From: Edaphobacter paludis
GTDB taxonomy: Bacteria; Acidobacteriota; Terriglobia; Terriglobales; Acidobacteriaceae
Reading direction: 5' to 3'
NCBI RefSeq assembly: GCF_039993895.1
Contig: NZ_CP121194.1
Span: 3,534,001-3,598,000 of the forward strand
DNA: 64,000 nucleotides
In this document: piece by piece, positions 8,659 through 17,420 of the stretch
Numbering within the stretch: position 1 is the stretch's first letter
Layout: each line of letters starts with the position of its first letter
The notes under the pieces: generated by a model
Told to the model about the DNA's origin: nothing
The model's database searches: none
What the model saw: only the letters and a program-made list of their open reading frames with translations
Translations under genes and position numbers: made by a program

Positions 8659-9813
8659 ATGATTACTCTCTTGTCAACCGCCAGTCATCAGAATGTCGAA
8701 GACCCCCTGCTGCCTCATGTCCTTCTCGTCGTCGATCAATTTTCGAAGAATCTTGGCGGCGGTGAGCGAATCGCGCTTAAACTGGCCGCTTTCCTGCCGC
8801 AATATGGATATCGGGCGTCGATTCTCACTTTCTCAGCCGATCCGGTGACCACCGCGTTCGAGTCCGCTCCGTGTCCCGTCTATCTGCTTCCTTTGGAACG
8901 CACCTACAATCTCACCGCACTGAAGGGAGCCTTGGCGCTTCGCCGCCTCCTTAAGCAGCAAAACATCCAGATAGTCCAGACTTTTTTTGAAAGTTCGGAT
9001 ATCTGGGCTGGGTTCGTAACCAAAGTTCTCTCGGGCGCGAAGCTCATCTGGAGCCGCAGAGACATGGGGATCTTGCGGACCAGAAAACATATAGTCGCCT
9101 ATCGCCTTATGGCAGGTCTGCCGGATGCAGTCTTCGCCGTCTCTGAACTTGTTCGCCAGCACTGTATCGAAGAAGATGGCATCGATCCCGACCGGGTCCA
9201 AACCATCTATAACGGCCTCGACCTCTCCGATTGGAGTGCCTCGTCAGACAATCCAAAAGACAGACTGCTTATCACCACTATAGGCAATATCCGTCACGTC
9301 AAGGGCCATGATGTCTTCATCAAAGCTGCCGCGTTCATCGTGCCGCAGTTTCCCAACGTCTGCTTCAGTATCGCCGGCGGAGTTCTGGAGCCTGCTTACT
9401 TTAGCGAACTCCAAGCGCTCATCCAGAACCTGAAACTTGGGGATAACTTTCACTTCGCTGGCGGTGTCACTGATCTGTACGAACACCTCTCCGCAGCCGA
9501 TATCTTCGTCCTGCCCTCTCGCAGCGAAGGCTTCTCCAACGCCATCGTCGAAGCCATGGCGGCCTCACTTCCGGTCGTCGCAACCAACGTCGGCGGCAAC
9601 GCTGAAGCAGTCGAGAACGGCGTCAGTGGGTTCGTAGTTCCTTCCGAAGATCCTCAGGCGCTCGCCGAGGCAATCATGAAACTTCTCACCGATCCTGCGA
9701 AAGCAATGGCAATGGGAGCAGCTGGAAAGCGACGCGTCGCGGAGAAATTCACGATTGAGGCGATGATGACGCAGACTACTGCGACATACACAAAGCTCCT
9801 CGCCCAAAGGTAA
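8659..9813 (+). CDS. Glycosyltransferase family 4
   Basis: GT-B fold GT4 glycosyltransferase, 384 aa. The N-terminal domain opens with HVLLVVDQFSKNLGGGERIA (glycine-rich acceptor loop). The C-terminal domain shows ITTIGNIRHVKGHDVFIKAA (RxxKG-like phosphate site), then DIFVLPSRSEGFSNAIVEAM (EX7E motif) and PVVATNVGGNAEAVENG. The gene follows the polymerase/ligase gene by 45 bases on the same strand and probably shares its transcript. It ends 17 bases before a bidirectional hairpin terminator. Substrates are unknown; the context is exopolysaccharide repeat-unit assembly. Confidence 0.92.
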   Translation: MITLLSTASHQNVEDPLLPHVLLVVDQFSKNLGGGERIALKLAAFLPQYGYRASILTFSADPVTTAFESAPCPVYLLPLERTYNLTALKGALALRRLLKQQNIQIVQTFFESSDIWAGFVTKVLSGAKLIWSRRDMGILRTRKHIVAYRLMAGLPDAVFAVSELVRQHCIEEDGIDPDRVQTIYNGLDLSDWSASSDNPKDRLLITTIGNIRHVKGHDVFIKAAAFIVPQFPNVCFSIAGGVLEPAYFSELQALIQNLKLGDNFHFAGGVTDLYEHLSAADIFVLPSRSEGFSNAIVEAMAASLPVVATNVGGNAEAVENGVSGFVVPSEDPQALAEAIMKLLTDPAKAMAMGAAGKRRVAEKFTIEAMMTQTTATYTKLLAQR

Positions 9814-9830
9814 AGTTCACCGCAAACAGA

Positions 9831-9857
9831 AAGCGGGAGGATCATATCCCCCCGCTT
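9831..9857. terminator. Bidirectional hairpin between convergent genes
   Basis: AAGCGGG (9831-9837) pairs with CCCGCTT (9851-9857), extended inside by GG/TC-type pairs around a short loop. It sits between the stops of the convergent GT4 and dehydrogenase genes, where a shared terminator is expected. There is no long T-run. Confidence 0.6.
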
Positions 9858-9877
9858 CATTCGGTATTAGTTCTTCG

Positions 9878-11245
9878 CTAACAGCGCACGACTTTGGGAG
9901 AGCGAATCCCCTTCGTGGCATTACGCGAGTCCACAACTAGCTGCGATTGGCTCACAATATCCTCATAGTTGTAGTCGGAGTGGTCGGTCACAATTAGAAC
10001 GCAGTCATACTGCTCCAGATTCTCGAGCGGCGTGCAGGTCATGTTCAGGTTGTAACGTCGCCCCCTGCCCACGGTCGGGAAGTAGGGATCGTTATACAGC
10101 ACCTCTGCGCCTTCCTCGCGCAGCAATTCGATAATCGTCAGCGACGGTGACTCGCGAAGATCGTCGATATTCTTCTTATAGGCCATCCCCAGCATCAGAA
10201 TTTTTGCGCCATTTACGGCCTTCTTATGCTGGTTCAGAGCTTTCCCTACTGCGTTGACGACATGCGCAGGCATCGCCTCATTGACCTCTCCGGCCAACTC
10301 GATAAACCGGGTATTGAAGTCATACTCTTTGGCCTTCCAGCTCAGGTAAAACGGGTCGATCGGAATACAGTGGCCGCCAAGGCCGGGTCCTGGATAAAAA
10401 GGGTGAAAGCCGAAGGGCTTCGTCGCCGCAGCATCGATGACCTCCCAAATGTCTACTCCCATCTTCAGGGAGAGCTGTTTCAGTTCATTCACCAACGCGA
10501 TATTCACGCAGCGGTAAATGTTCTCCAGCAGCTTCGTCATCTCCGCCACGCGTGTCGACGACACCTGCACTGCGCGGGTAAAGATGCCTTCATACAAAGT
10601 CGCCGCCAACGTTGTGGCGATCTCCTCATGTCCACCCACCACCTTGGGGATGTCGCGCCTTGCCACCGTATCATTGCCCGGATCTTCGCGCTCTGGCGAA
10701 AAGGCCACATAGAAGACGCCGTGTTCCGCCGCCGCCCCTTCGCTCTGGACCTTTAGCCCCTTCGTGTTTCCCGCCTCCAGAACCGGAATCATCAGCTCTT
10801 CCGTCGTGCCTGGATAGGTGGTGCTCTCAAGAATGACGAGTTGGCCCTCGCGAACCCACGGGGCAGCGGCCTTGGCCGTATTCTCGACGTAGCTCAGATC
10901 CGGTTCACGATGTTCCGTCAGCGGAGTAGGAACGCACATGATAATAGCGTCCATATCAGACAGGTGGGAAAATTCGGTCGTCGCGCTGAAGCCCTGCGCG
11001 CGCGCGCCCTGGATCTCCGTGGCCGGGATGCGGAAGATATATGACCGGCCTGCTTCCAGGTCTGTCACTTTTTTGTTGTCGATATCGAAGCCCGTTACTT
11101 TAAACCCGGCCTCCGCAAGCAGAAGTGAAAGCGGCAATCCGACATAACCGAGTCCAATGACTCCAATTCGGGCAGTGCGGCTCTTGAGGCGATCAAAACG
11201 TTCCTGGGCAATCTGAGGAAGAACAACCGGGTTCTTGGTCAACAT
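9878..11245 (-). CDS. UDP-sugar 6-dehydrogenase (WbpA/TviB/WecC group)
   Basis: NAD-dependent nucleotide-sugar dehydrogenase that oxidises C6 of a UDP-hexose or UDP-N-acetylhexosamine to a uronate. Visible: Rossmann motif IGVIGLGYVGLPLSLLLAEA near residue 30, the MCVPTPL strand, an active-site lysine region (LVNELKQLSLK), and the catalytic cysteine in FYPGPGLGGHCIPIDPFYL. The PGPGLGGHCIPIDP form is that of the UDP-GlcNAc 6-dehydrogenase branch (WbpA, TviB) more than of plain UDP-glucose dehydrogenases, though the substrate is not certain. A TTG three codons upstream could also start it. It is divergent from the epimerase at 11609, which suggests a shared route to a uronic acid. Confidence 0.9.
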   Translation of the reverse strand: MLTKNPVVLPQIAQERFDRLKSRTARIGVIGLGYVGLPLSLLLAEAGFKVTGFDIDNKKVTDLEAGRSYIFRIPATEIQGARAQGFSATTEFSHLSDMDAIIMCVPTPLTEHREPDLSYVENTAKAAAPWVREGQLVILESTTYPGTTEELMIPVLEAGNTKGLKVQSEGAAAEHGVFYVAFSPEREDPGNDTVARRDIPKVVGGHEEIATTLAATLYEGIFTRAVQVSSTRVAEMTKLLENIYRCVNIALVNELKQLSLKMGVDIWEVIDAAATKPFGFHPFYPGPGLGGHCIPIDPFYLSWKAKEYDFNTRFIELAGEVNEAMPAHVVNAVGKALNQHKKAVNGAKILMLGMAYKKNIDDLRESPSLTIIELLREEGAEVLYNDPYFPTVGRGRRYNLNMTCTPLENLEQYDCVLIVTDHSDYNYEDIVSQSQLVVDSRNATKGIRSPKVVRC

Positions 11246-11608
11246 ATATTTCAATTATCGCATTCGCCGTAATGAAGCAGCGTCTTCTCGAAAGATCGCT
11301 GATTCCCCCATATTTTAACGCTTCACCTGGAAGAACCGAGCCGTCCACCTGTGTGGCGCAAAATTCGAAAACACCCATTCCTCTTGAAAATATCGGATAA
11401 TGAAGCTGTTCGTCCGATACGATTTATTCCATTCAAACCGTTTTCTTGCTAGGTCGCACCAACAGCACAAAAGTTGCATGGACTTGCGCGAACGAAATTG
11501 ACAAACTGGCTGCTCCTGCATCAGTACTCGGGATGACTGACCGGCGGATATCTCCGCTCCGATAAACTTTAAACACAACCAGACACACTCATGCCTGGTG
11601 GAGGATAG
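11246..11608. promoter_or_regulatory. Divergent intergenic region with promoter candidate
   Basis: This 363-base spacer must drive the dehydrogenase (minus) and the epimerase (plus). On the plus strand TTGACA at 11498-11503 is followed after 17 bases by TCAGTA at 11521, a perfect -35 with a weak -10. GGAGG at 11599-11603 is the epimerase ribosome-binding site. No other structure was noticed. Confidence 0.35.
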
Positions 11609-12580
11609 ATGGCCCGTTATTTGATTACAGGAATTGCAGGTTTTATTGGTTCAACGCTCGCCCACGCCCTCGTCGAGCAAGGACACGAGGTTCGCGGCAT
11701 CGACAACCTCTCCACGGGCAACCTGGAAAATCTGGCTGACATCCGGACTCGGATTTCCTTCCAGGAGATGGACCTTCAAGACGTGGCGGGCATGAAGTCC
11801 GCCTGTGAGGGCATCGATTACATTCTCCATCAGGGCGCGCTCGCCTCTGTTCCCCGGTCAGTCAAGGATCCCGTCTCTTCACATGAATCCAACATCAACG
11901 GTACCTTGAATCTTCTGGTTGCGGCTCGCGATGCCCGTGTCCGCCGCATCGTCTATGCTGCTTCCTCTTCGGCCTACGGCGACCAGCCTACACAGCCCAA
12001 GCAGGAAGACATGCTGCCACGCCCGCTGTCTCCCTACGCCGTTCAGAAGCTTACCTGCGAGTACTATATCCAGGCGTTCTACCGCTCCTATGGCCTGGAG
12101 GGCGTCTGCCTGCGCTACTTCAACATCTTCGGCCCCCGCCAGGCTGCCGACTCGCCCTACTCCGGCGTAATTGCCCAGTTCACCTACAAGATGATGGCGG
12201 GCGAAACACCAACGATCTTTGGCGACGGCCTCACCAGCCGAGACTTCAACTATGTTGACAACGCGGTGAGCGCCAACCTTCTGGCCTGCACCGCACCCAG
12301 CGCAGTCGCCACTGGACGCGTCTTCAACATCGGCACCGGCAAGAGCCACACCCTCAACGAGGTCTACGCCACCATCGCCGAACACCTCGGCTTCACCGCC
12401 AAACCCATCTACGGACCTCCCCGCGAAGGCGACATCCAACACTCACTGGCGGACATCAGCCGGGCCACCAGTGAGCTTGGCTACAGTCCCAAGGCACACT
12501 TCCACGATGGCCTAAAGAAAACTGTGGCCTGGTACCTCGAAGAAAAGCAGAAGAACGAAGCCCCTGCGCTCAGAGGTTGA
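11609..12580 (+). CDS. NAD-dependent sugar-nucleotide 4-epimerase (SDR, GalE/WbpP type)
   Basis: Extended short-chain dehydrogenase (323 aa) that inverts C4 of a UDP-sugar. The N-terminus shows LITGIAGFIGSTLAHALVEQ (NAD-binding GxxGxxG) and GIDNLSTG. The active site is the SSSAYG serine region with SPYAVQKLTCEYY (YxxxK). YFNIFGPRQ and the later RDFNYVDNAV are conserved substrate-side motifs. GGAGG lies 5 bases before the ATG. The resemblance is to the UDP-GlcNAc/UDP-GalNAc 4-epimerase group (WbpP/TviC). Together with the divergent WbpA-like dehydrogenase this would give UDP-N-acetylgalactosaminuronate, which is an inference from pairing. A very strong terminator follows. Confidence 0.9.
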   Translation: MARYLITGIAGFIGSTLAHALVEQGHEVRGIDNLSTGNLENLADIRTRISFQEMDLQDVAGMKSACEGIDYILHQGALASVPRSVKDPVSSHESNINGTLNLLVAARDARVRRIVYAASSSAYGDQPTQPKQEDMLPRPLSPYAVQKLTCEYYIQAFYRSYGLEGVCLRYFNIFGPRQAADSPYSGVIAQFTYKMMAGETPTIFGDGLTSRDFNYVDNAVSANLLACTAPSAVATGRVFNIGTGKSHTLNEVYATIAEHLGFTAKPIYGPPREGDIQHSLADISRATSELGYSPKAHFHDGLKKTVAWYLEEKQKNEAPALRG

Positions 12581-12617
12581 ATCGCTTCAGTTGCTGTCAC
12601 ATTCTTCTTAGGAAAAA

Positions 12618-12646
12618 ATAGCCGCCAGATAAAATCTGGCGGCTAT
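12618..12646. terminator. Strong intrinsic terminator, 13-bp perfect stem
   Basis: ATAGCCGCCAGAT (12618-12630) and its exact complement (12634-12646) flank a three-base AAA loop. A-rich sequence precedes it (12613-12618) and only a short AT-rich stretch follows, so it could also act for minus-strand transcripts coming from the PEP-CTERM remnant at 12714. Confidence 0.8.
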
Positions 12647-12713
12647 AAATCTTTGTCTCCAGCCTCACAGGAAGTCGCTCCCGGCAACTTCTCATGAAAG
12701 CAGGGATGCAAAG

Positions 12714-12857
12714 TTAGGAGCGCATCTTGCGCATCAAGGCTCCGTTGGAACCAAACCGGCCGATTTCAAGAAGAATCAGCGAGTTGGGTTGCGGAACGCT
12801 CGAAGTTAAGCTGCTAAAATTTATCCTTTTGGAAGCTCCCGTGGCTCTGATGGACAT
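12714..12857 (-). pseudogene. Remnant of a PEP-CTERM (exosortase-sorted) protein gene
   Basis: A 47-codon frame (ATG at 12857, TAA at 12714-12716). Its last 27 residues have the layout of a PEP-CTERM sorting tail: VPQPNSL (degenerate VPEPSSL), a hydrophobic run LILLEIGRFGSNGAL, then a basic end RKMRS. A TGA lies in frame a few codons upstream of the ATG and no signal peptide or mature domain precedes it, so this is read as the surviving 3' end of a decayed gene. The charged and polar residues inside the hydrophobic run (E, R, N) also suggest loss of function. In intact systems such proteins are cut and attached by exosortase, which is often encoded near exopolysaccharide genes like these. No exosortase gene is in this window. 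Confidence 0.65.
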
Positions 12858-13166
12858 CAGCTTCAATGCGCGTCACCTCCGTCCCCGGATTTCTCTCAGG
12901 ATTCCTCGACACCCCTACATGCATCTCAATCACCAAAGCACAAGCTTATGTAATTCAATTACATAGCGAGAGCAATCGACCGAAAGGATGCAAAACATTG
13001 CACGATGCATGAAGAAAAGGTCGCATAGTCGCGCCTAAGTAGCCAATCGTATGGAGAGTTTAGGAGTGCGGAATCCTCATTCGAAGACAATCTACGGGTC
13101 CGACTCTGATATCGCAGTAGCTTAGCTCCCACAAACCAGACCTGCTTGCTAAAAAAATTCACAGAA
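12858..13166. other. Gene-free spacer upstream of the PEP-CTERM remnant
   Basis: About 310 bases between the remnant and the stop of rfbD. Short open frames on both strands have no protein-like character or ribosome-binding sites. It may contain more decayed sequence of the PEP-CTERM gene, but nothing recognisable was seen. Confidence 0.4.
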
Positions 13167-14102
13167 TCACTGCGGGATCTCTGCCAATACCTTCCGCAAA
13201 GATTCATGCCAATCCATCATTTGCCACCCAAGTCTGTCCTTCAACTTCCTGCAATCCAAACGAGAGTTCGCTGGCCGACGAGCCGGCGTCGGATATTGGG
13301 TTGTCGATATGGCCTCAATCGCCGCGAACTTTTGGCCCGGTTCCCGCTCCTTTTGCAGGCGTAGCGCCTCCACAGCAAATTCATACCATGTAGTCTCACC
13401 GGCGCCTGCCGCGTGGTAAACGCCACTCCGGTCCGCAAACACTTCTAACTGACGATTCTGATCAGATCCATCCTCACATTGCCGGATCACATGCGCTGTC
13501 ATCTCCGCTAAATCCCGACTCCATGTCGGTGCACCATGCTGATCTGCGACGACGCGCAACGTCTCCCGCTCTCGAGCCAACTTCAAAATCGTTAGAAGAA
13601 AATTCTTTCCCCGTGCCCCATACACCCAGCTTGTACGAAAAATCATATGGGCCGCACCGCTCTGGGCCAATGCCCTCTCTCCCGCCAGCTTGCTCGCTCC
13701 ATATACGCTCACCGGCGCGGCCGCATCTGTCTCAATATAGGGGACTGAACCCGTCCCATCGAAGACATAGTCTGTCGAAAAGTGAATGACGCCTGCACTG
13801 ATTCGCAGGGCCTCCTCACCTATTGTCCTCACGGCCTCAGCATTGATGGCAAATGCAAGCTCCGGTTCACTCTCGGCCTTATCTACCGCCGTATATGCAG
13901 CCGGATTTACGATCCATCGCGGCTGCACTGTTCGAATTACTGCACGTACACTTTCAGCGTTGGCGAGGTCCATCTCGTCTCGTCCTGGCGCGACGACGTC
14001 TCCCAAGAGCGCCAGTGCCTTCACTAGCTCGCTGCCAACCTGCCCGGTGCCACCCGTGACAAGAATCCGCTCGCGCACCGTCGAGTCTGTATTCACGGCC
14101 AT
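13167..14102 (-). CDS. rfbD: dTDP-4-dehydrorhamnose reductase
   Basis: Last step of dTDP-L-rhamnose synthesis: NADPH-dependent reduction of dTDP-4-dehydro-L-rhamnose. The SDR fold shows ILVTGGTGQVGSELVKAL (GxxGxxG), NPAAYTAVDKAESEPE, the catalytic STDYVFDG threonine-aspartate segment and PVSVYGASKLAGE (YxxxK). The length of 311 aa is normal. The start ATG at 14102 shares its A with the TGA of rfbA (TGATG), so a TTG one codon upstream was rejected. It is the final gene of a six-gene minus-strand operon. The partner epimerase gene rfbC is not in the window. Confidence 0.94.
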   Translation of the reverse strand: MAVNTDSTVRERILVTGGTGQVGSELVKALALLGDVVAPGRDEMDLANAESVRAVIRTVQPRWIVNPAAYTAVDKAESEPELAFAINAEAVRTIGEEALRISAGVIHFSTDYVFDGTGSVPYIETDAAAPVSVYGASKLAGERALAQSGAAHMIFRTSWVYGARGKNFLLTILKLARERETLRVVADQHGAPTWSRDLAEMTAHVIRQCEDGSDQNRQLEVFADRSGVYHAAGAGETTWYEFAVEALRLQKEREPGQKFAAIEAISTTQYPTPARRPANSRLDCRKLKDRLGWQMMDWHESLRKVLAEIPQ

Positions 14103-14977
14103 CAATATACCGTCTCTTCAAGCAGTCGCAGCAGGTATTGCCCATAGGTGCTCTTAGCAATCTTTGCCGCGAGCGCCCTCATTTGTTCGGCATCGATATA
14201 TCCGAGGCGATAGGCAATCTCCTCGGGACAAGCCACTTTGAGGCCCTGACGCTGTTCAATGGTATGGATAAACGTCGCCGCTTCCAGCAGCGAGTCATGG
14301 GTTCCCGTATCGAGCCAGGCCATCCCGCGTCCCAGCAACTCCGTCCGCAACTGACCCCGCTCCAAATACCAACGATTTACGTCGGTTATCTCGAGTTCTC
14401 CCCGTGGAGAGGGTTTCAGTCCCTCTGCCACGCCAACCACCTGCGCGTCGTAAAAGTAAATTCCCGTCACCGCATACCGCGACTTCGGCTTTAGGGGCTT
14501 CTCTTCGAGAGAGATGGCCCGTCTTTGCTCATCGAATTCAACAACGCCGTAACGCTCTGGATCGAGCACCGGATAAGCAAACACCGTCGCTCCAGGGCCA
14601 CCCGCAGCGGCCTGTTGAAGCGTTGTAGCGAAATCATGCCCATAAAAGATGTTGTCCCCAAGTACGAGGCAGCACCCATCACCCGCAAGGAACTTTTTGC
14701 CGATCAGGAATGCCTGCGCCAATCCATCGGGCGATGGCTGCACGGCGTATTCAATCTGAAGGCCCCACTGCTCGCCGGTTCCCAGCAATTGCGTGAAGCG
14801 CGGCGTGTCTTCCGGCGTCGAGATGAGCAATATCTCCCGAATGCCCGCCAGCATTAGGACCGACAATGGGTAATAGATCATCGGCTTGTCGTAAACCGGC
14901 AAAAGCTGCTTTGAAACCACCTGCGTCACCGGATGCAACCTGGTACCGGAACCGCCGGCAAGAATTATTCCCTTCAC
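14102..14977 (-). CDS. rfbA: Glucose-1-phosphate thymidylyltransferase
   Basis: Makes dTDP-glucose from dTTP and glucose 1-phosphate, the entry step to dTDP-rhamnose. The nucleotidyltransferase signature [20 protein letters not shown] is at residues 8-27, followed by [18 protein letters not shown], the [10 protein letters not shown] metal-binding aspartate and EEKPLKPKS. The 291-aa length fits the RmlA family. The start is GTG, overlapping the rfbB stop as GTGA, with AAGGAG a few bases upstream. Translational coupling to both neighbours is evident. Confidence 0.96.
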   Translation of the reverse strand: MKGIILAGGSGTRLHPVTQVVSKQLLPVYDKPMIYYPLSVLMLAGIREILLISTPEDTPRFTQLLGTGEQWGLQIEYAVQPSPDGLAQAFLIGKKFLAGDGCCLVLGDNIFYGHDFATTLQQAAAGGPGATVFAYPVLDPERYGVVEFDEQRRAISLEEKPLKPKSRYAVTGIYFYDAQVVGVAEGLKPSPRGELEITDVNRWYLERGQLRTELLGRGMAWLDTGTHDSLLEAATFIHTIEQRQGLKVACPEEIAYRLGYIDAEQMRALAAKIAKSTYGQYLLRLLEETVY

Positions 14978-16092
14978 AGAGTCTCCTTGGCTGCCGCTTG
15001 TTTAGTCTCGGCGTGCGTAACAGCTCGATTTCCGTAGTTCTGAGCAACCCAGTTTTGATAGGCCCCGCTGGTCACATCTTCCACCCATGCGGAATTCGCC
15101 AGATACCATTCGACAGTCCTTCTCAGTCCGGTTTCGAAACTCTCTTCAGCCCGCCATCCCAACTCGCTCTCTAGTTTCCGCGCGTCAATCGCATAACGGC
15201 GATCATGCCCAGGTCTATCGGTCACATACTTCACAAGCTGAAGATGAGGCCTGAACTTTGACTCGGGGACCATCTCATCCAGCAATGCACAAAGAGTGGT
15301 TACCACCTCCAGATTGCTCCGCTGATTTCCTCCCCCAACGTTGTACGTCTCCCCAACGCGGCCACGCTCGAGGACAGCTTGAATGGCTCGACAATGATCC
15401 ACGACGTACAGCCAATCCCTTACCTGCTGGCCATCGCCGTATATAGGGAGAGCTTTGCCTTGAAGAGCATTTGCAATCATCAGCGGAATCAATTTTTCTG
15501 GAAACTGAAACGGTCCATAATTGTTCGAGCAATTCGTGATGATGGCTGGGAGTCCATAGGTATGTACCCATGCACGCACCAGATGGTCGCTCGCAGCCTT
15601 CGACGCAGCATAGGGACTATTCGGCGCGTAGGGCGTCTCTTCATGAAATGCCGGATCCTCTGGACTTAGCGTTCCATACACTTCGTCGGTGGACACATGC
15701 ACGAAGCGGAACCGCTTCCGCTCGTCGCCGGACAGCGAACCATAGTATTCGCGCGCAGCCTGTAGGAGGGTAAAGGTTCCATCGATGTTCGTCCGCAGAA
15801 ATGCTTCGGGCCCCGCGATGGAACGGTCAACGTGACTCTCGGCAGCAAAATGAACGATCGCGGCAGGCCTATACTTTGCCAGTAATTGGGCAACTAACTC
15901 TGCATCGCAGATGTCACCTCGCACAAAGGTGTAAGCGGAATCATCTTTGACGGAAGCGAGGTTAGCTAAATTACCTGCATAAGTCAGCTTGTCGAGATTG
16001 ACTACTTGACCATTTCCTCTCGACAGGTAATCCAATATAAAATTGGAGCCAATAAAACCAGCTCCGCCCGTCACAAAAACGCGGTCTATCAT
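14974..16092 (-). CDS. rfbB: dTDP-glucose 4,6-dehydratase
   Basis: Converts dTDP-glucose to dTDP-4-dehydro-6-deoxyglucose in rhamnose synthesis. Motifs: [19 protein letters not shown] (NAD binding), [34 protein letters not shown] with the catalytic T-D-E triad, and [18 protein letters not shown] (YxxxK). [19 protein letters not shown] is the family-specific substrate segment. The length is 372 aa. Its ATG overlaps the TGA of the preceding polymerase/ligase gene as ATGA. The order B-A-D without C is notable. Confidence 0.96.
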   Translation of the reverse strand: MIDRVFVTGGAGFIGSNFILDYLSRGNGQVVNLDKLTYAGNLANLASVKDDSAYTFVRGDICDAELVAQLLAKYRPAAIVHFAAESHVDRSIAGPEAFLRTNIDGTFTLLQAAREYYGSLSGDERKRFRFVHVSTDEVYGTLSPEDPAFHEETPYAPNSPYAASKAASDHLVRAWVHTYGLPAIITNCSNNYGPFQFPEKLIPLMIANALQGKALPIYGDGQQVRDWLYVVDHCRAIQAVLERGRVGETYNVGGGNQRSNLEVVTTLCALLDEMVPESKFRPHLQLVKYVTDRPGHDRRYAIDARKLESELGWRAEESFETGLRRTVEWYLANSAWVEDVTSGAYQNWVAQNYGNRAVTHAETKQAAAKETL

Positions 16093-17417
16093 CTTGCCTC
16101 AATTCTCATTTTAGGTTCGACTTCTTCTCTAAACGAATAGGCTAAACCAAGCGCGAACGCCGTCACAACCCACGGATAAGTCAAATTCAACTGACCACCA
16201 AACAGATGTACTATTGGCTGCAAAAGAGCAAGATTGGTGATGTACAAGGGCACTTGCATCTTGCGGAGATAGATGAACGGGAGAATAAGGCAGATCGCCA
16301 GATAGAAGGTCAGTGGCACTCCCAACTCGGCCGTCATACCCGCGATCCCCAGTCCAGGATCGTCGTTTATGGGTGCGAAAGCAGCCGCTCCGCGATATTC
16401 CGGTGCGTCTCTCACAAGCCCATAGTTGCCCCATCCCACGCCGACAATTGGATGTGCTTCAACCATTTTAGGAACAATAAATGCACCCGCAACCCTGCCC
16501 AACACAAAATTTGCATCTTTTGCGTGCCGATGCGAAAGCCGTTCATAAGCCAGAGTTAATCGCTGGTAGTTTCTGAACGCCGCTCCGAGATCAATGAACT
16601 GATATATAGTCACGAGGAATATTCCTATTGCGGCAATAAGCAGGACTCGCTTCCTGAAACTTTTGGCCAGCAGACCATTGAGTAGCAGGATAACTAGAAC
16701 GGCGCAGAAGGCCGCTTTGGATTGACTTCCTAAAAAGGCAATGGCAAGTATTACGAATGCAAACCGCAGACGGTTCTTATTTATCCAGCCAACTTTATAG
16801 AGCGTAATACCGATCAGAAATACGCTGATTAGATATAAACCGTAGGGGCCGCCTTCGTTATAAAATCCGCGCATCCTATGAGATGAACCATATGAACCCA
16901 ACTCGGCGATCTTGGCGACGCTAATCGGATAGCTCACGATCGAAAAAAATGCACTTACAACGCCTACCCAGAAATACACCCGCATCGTAAACGCGATCTT
17001 ACTTCGATCTATGCGGAATCTGCTCGCGAGGTAGAGCATGATCGAGACAGAAGCAAGAAGCTCGATAATGCGTGAAACTGTAATTACAACCGGGTATTTC
17101 AGAACACTGACAGGACCGGGGAAATAGAAGTCGTAACGCAGCGCAAAAATTGAAAGGATAAGCGTCGCAATCGAGAAAAATAGATACCAGATTGCAATTC
17201 TGAGATACGGGCGAAACCACCGGATTACGTAACCACTCCTGCAAAAGACAGTCAGAAGGACGAGCAGCTCAATAAAATAAAGTATCTCAAGATATTGGAC
17301 CTGCCCGACTTTTAGAACAATTGTCGAGGCCAGAGTTCCAGTGAGGAACAGAAATATCTTCAACCATCGAGAGTCCGCCGTTTTGCGGCCTAAAGTCGCC
17401 TCTCTCTCCTGTTCCAC
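16089..17417 (-). CDS. O-antigen polymerase/ligase-type membrane protein
   Basis: A 442-aa polytopic inner-membrane protein with about ten hydrophobic spans and a large loop near residues 285-355. The segment VEAHPIVGVGWGNYGLVRD inside that loop, followed by GIAGMTAELGVPLTFYLAI, resembles the Wzy_C ligase/polymerase signature (GxGxGNY then ELG). A GTG starts the gene three bases after the stop of the chain-length gene, with GGAAAGG upstream. Placement in the same operon as the export and chain-length proteins favours a polymerase role; this is inference. Confidence 0.8.
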   Translation of the reverse strand: MEQEREATLGRKTADSRWLKIFLFLTGTLASTIVLKVGQVQYLEILYFIELLVLLTVFCRSGYVIRWFRPYLRIAIWYLFFSIATLILSIFALRYDFYFPGPVSVLKYPVVITVSRIIELLASVSIMLYLASRFRIDRSKIAFTMRVYFWVGVVSAFFSIVSYPISVAKIAELGSYGSSHRMRGFYNEGGPYGLYLISVFLIGITLYKVGWINKNRLRFAFVILAIAFLGSQSKAAFCAVLVILLLNGLLAKSFRKRVLLIAAIGIFLVTIYQFIDLGAAFRNYQRLTLAYERLSHRHAKDANFVLGRVAGAFIVPKMVEAHPIVGVGWGNYGLVRDAPEYRGAAAFAPINDDPGLGIAGMTAELGVPLTFYLAICLILPFIYLRKMQVPLYITNLALLQPIVHLFGGQLNLTYPWVVTAFALGLAYSFREEVEPKMRIEAR

Positions 17418-17420
17418 AAA

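Noticed and set aside
12727..12966. A 79-codon plus-strand frame in the spacer after the epimerase gene
   Set aside because: It overlaps the opposite-strand PEP-CTERM remnant, which has family-like sequence, and lacks a ribosome-binding site.
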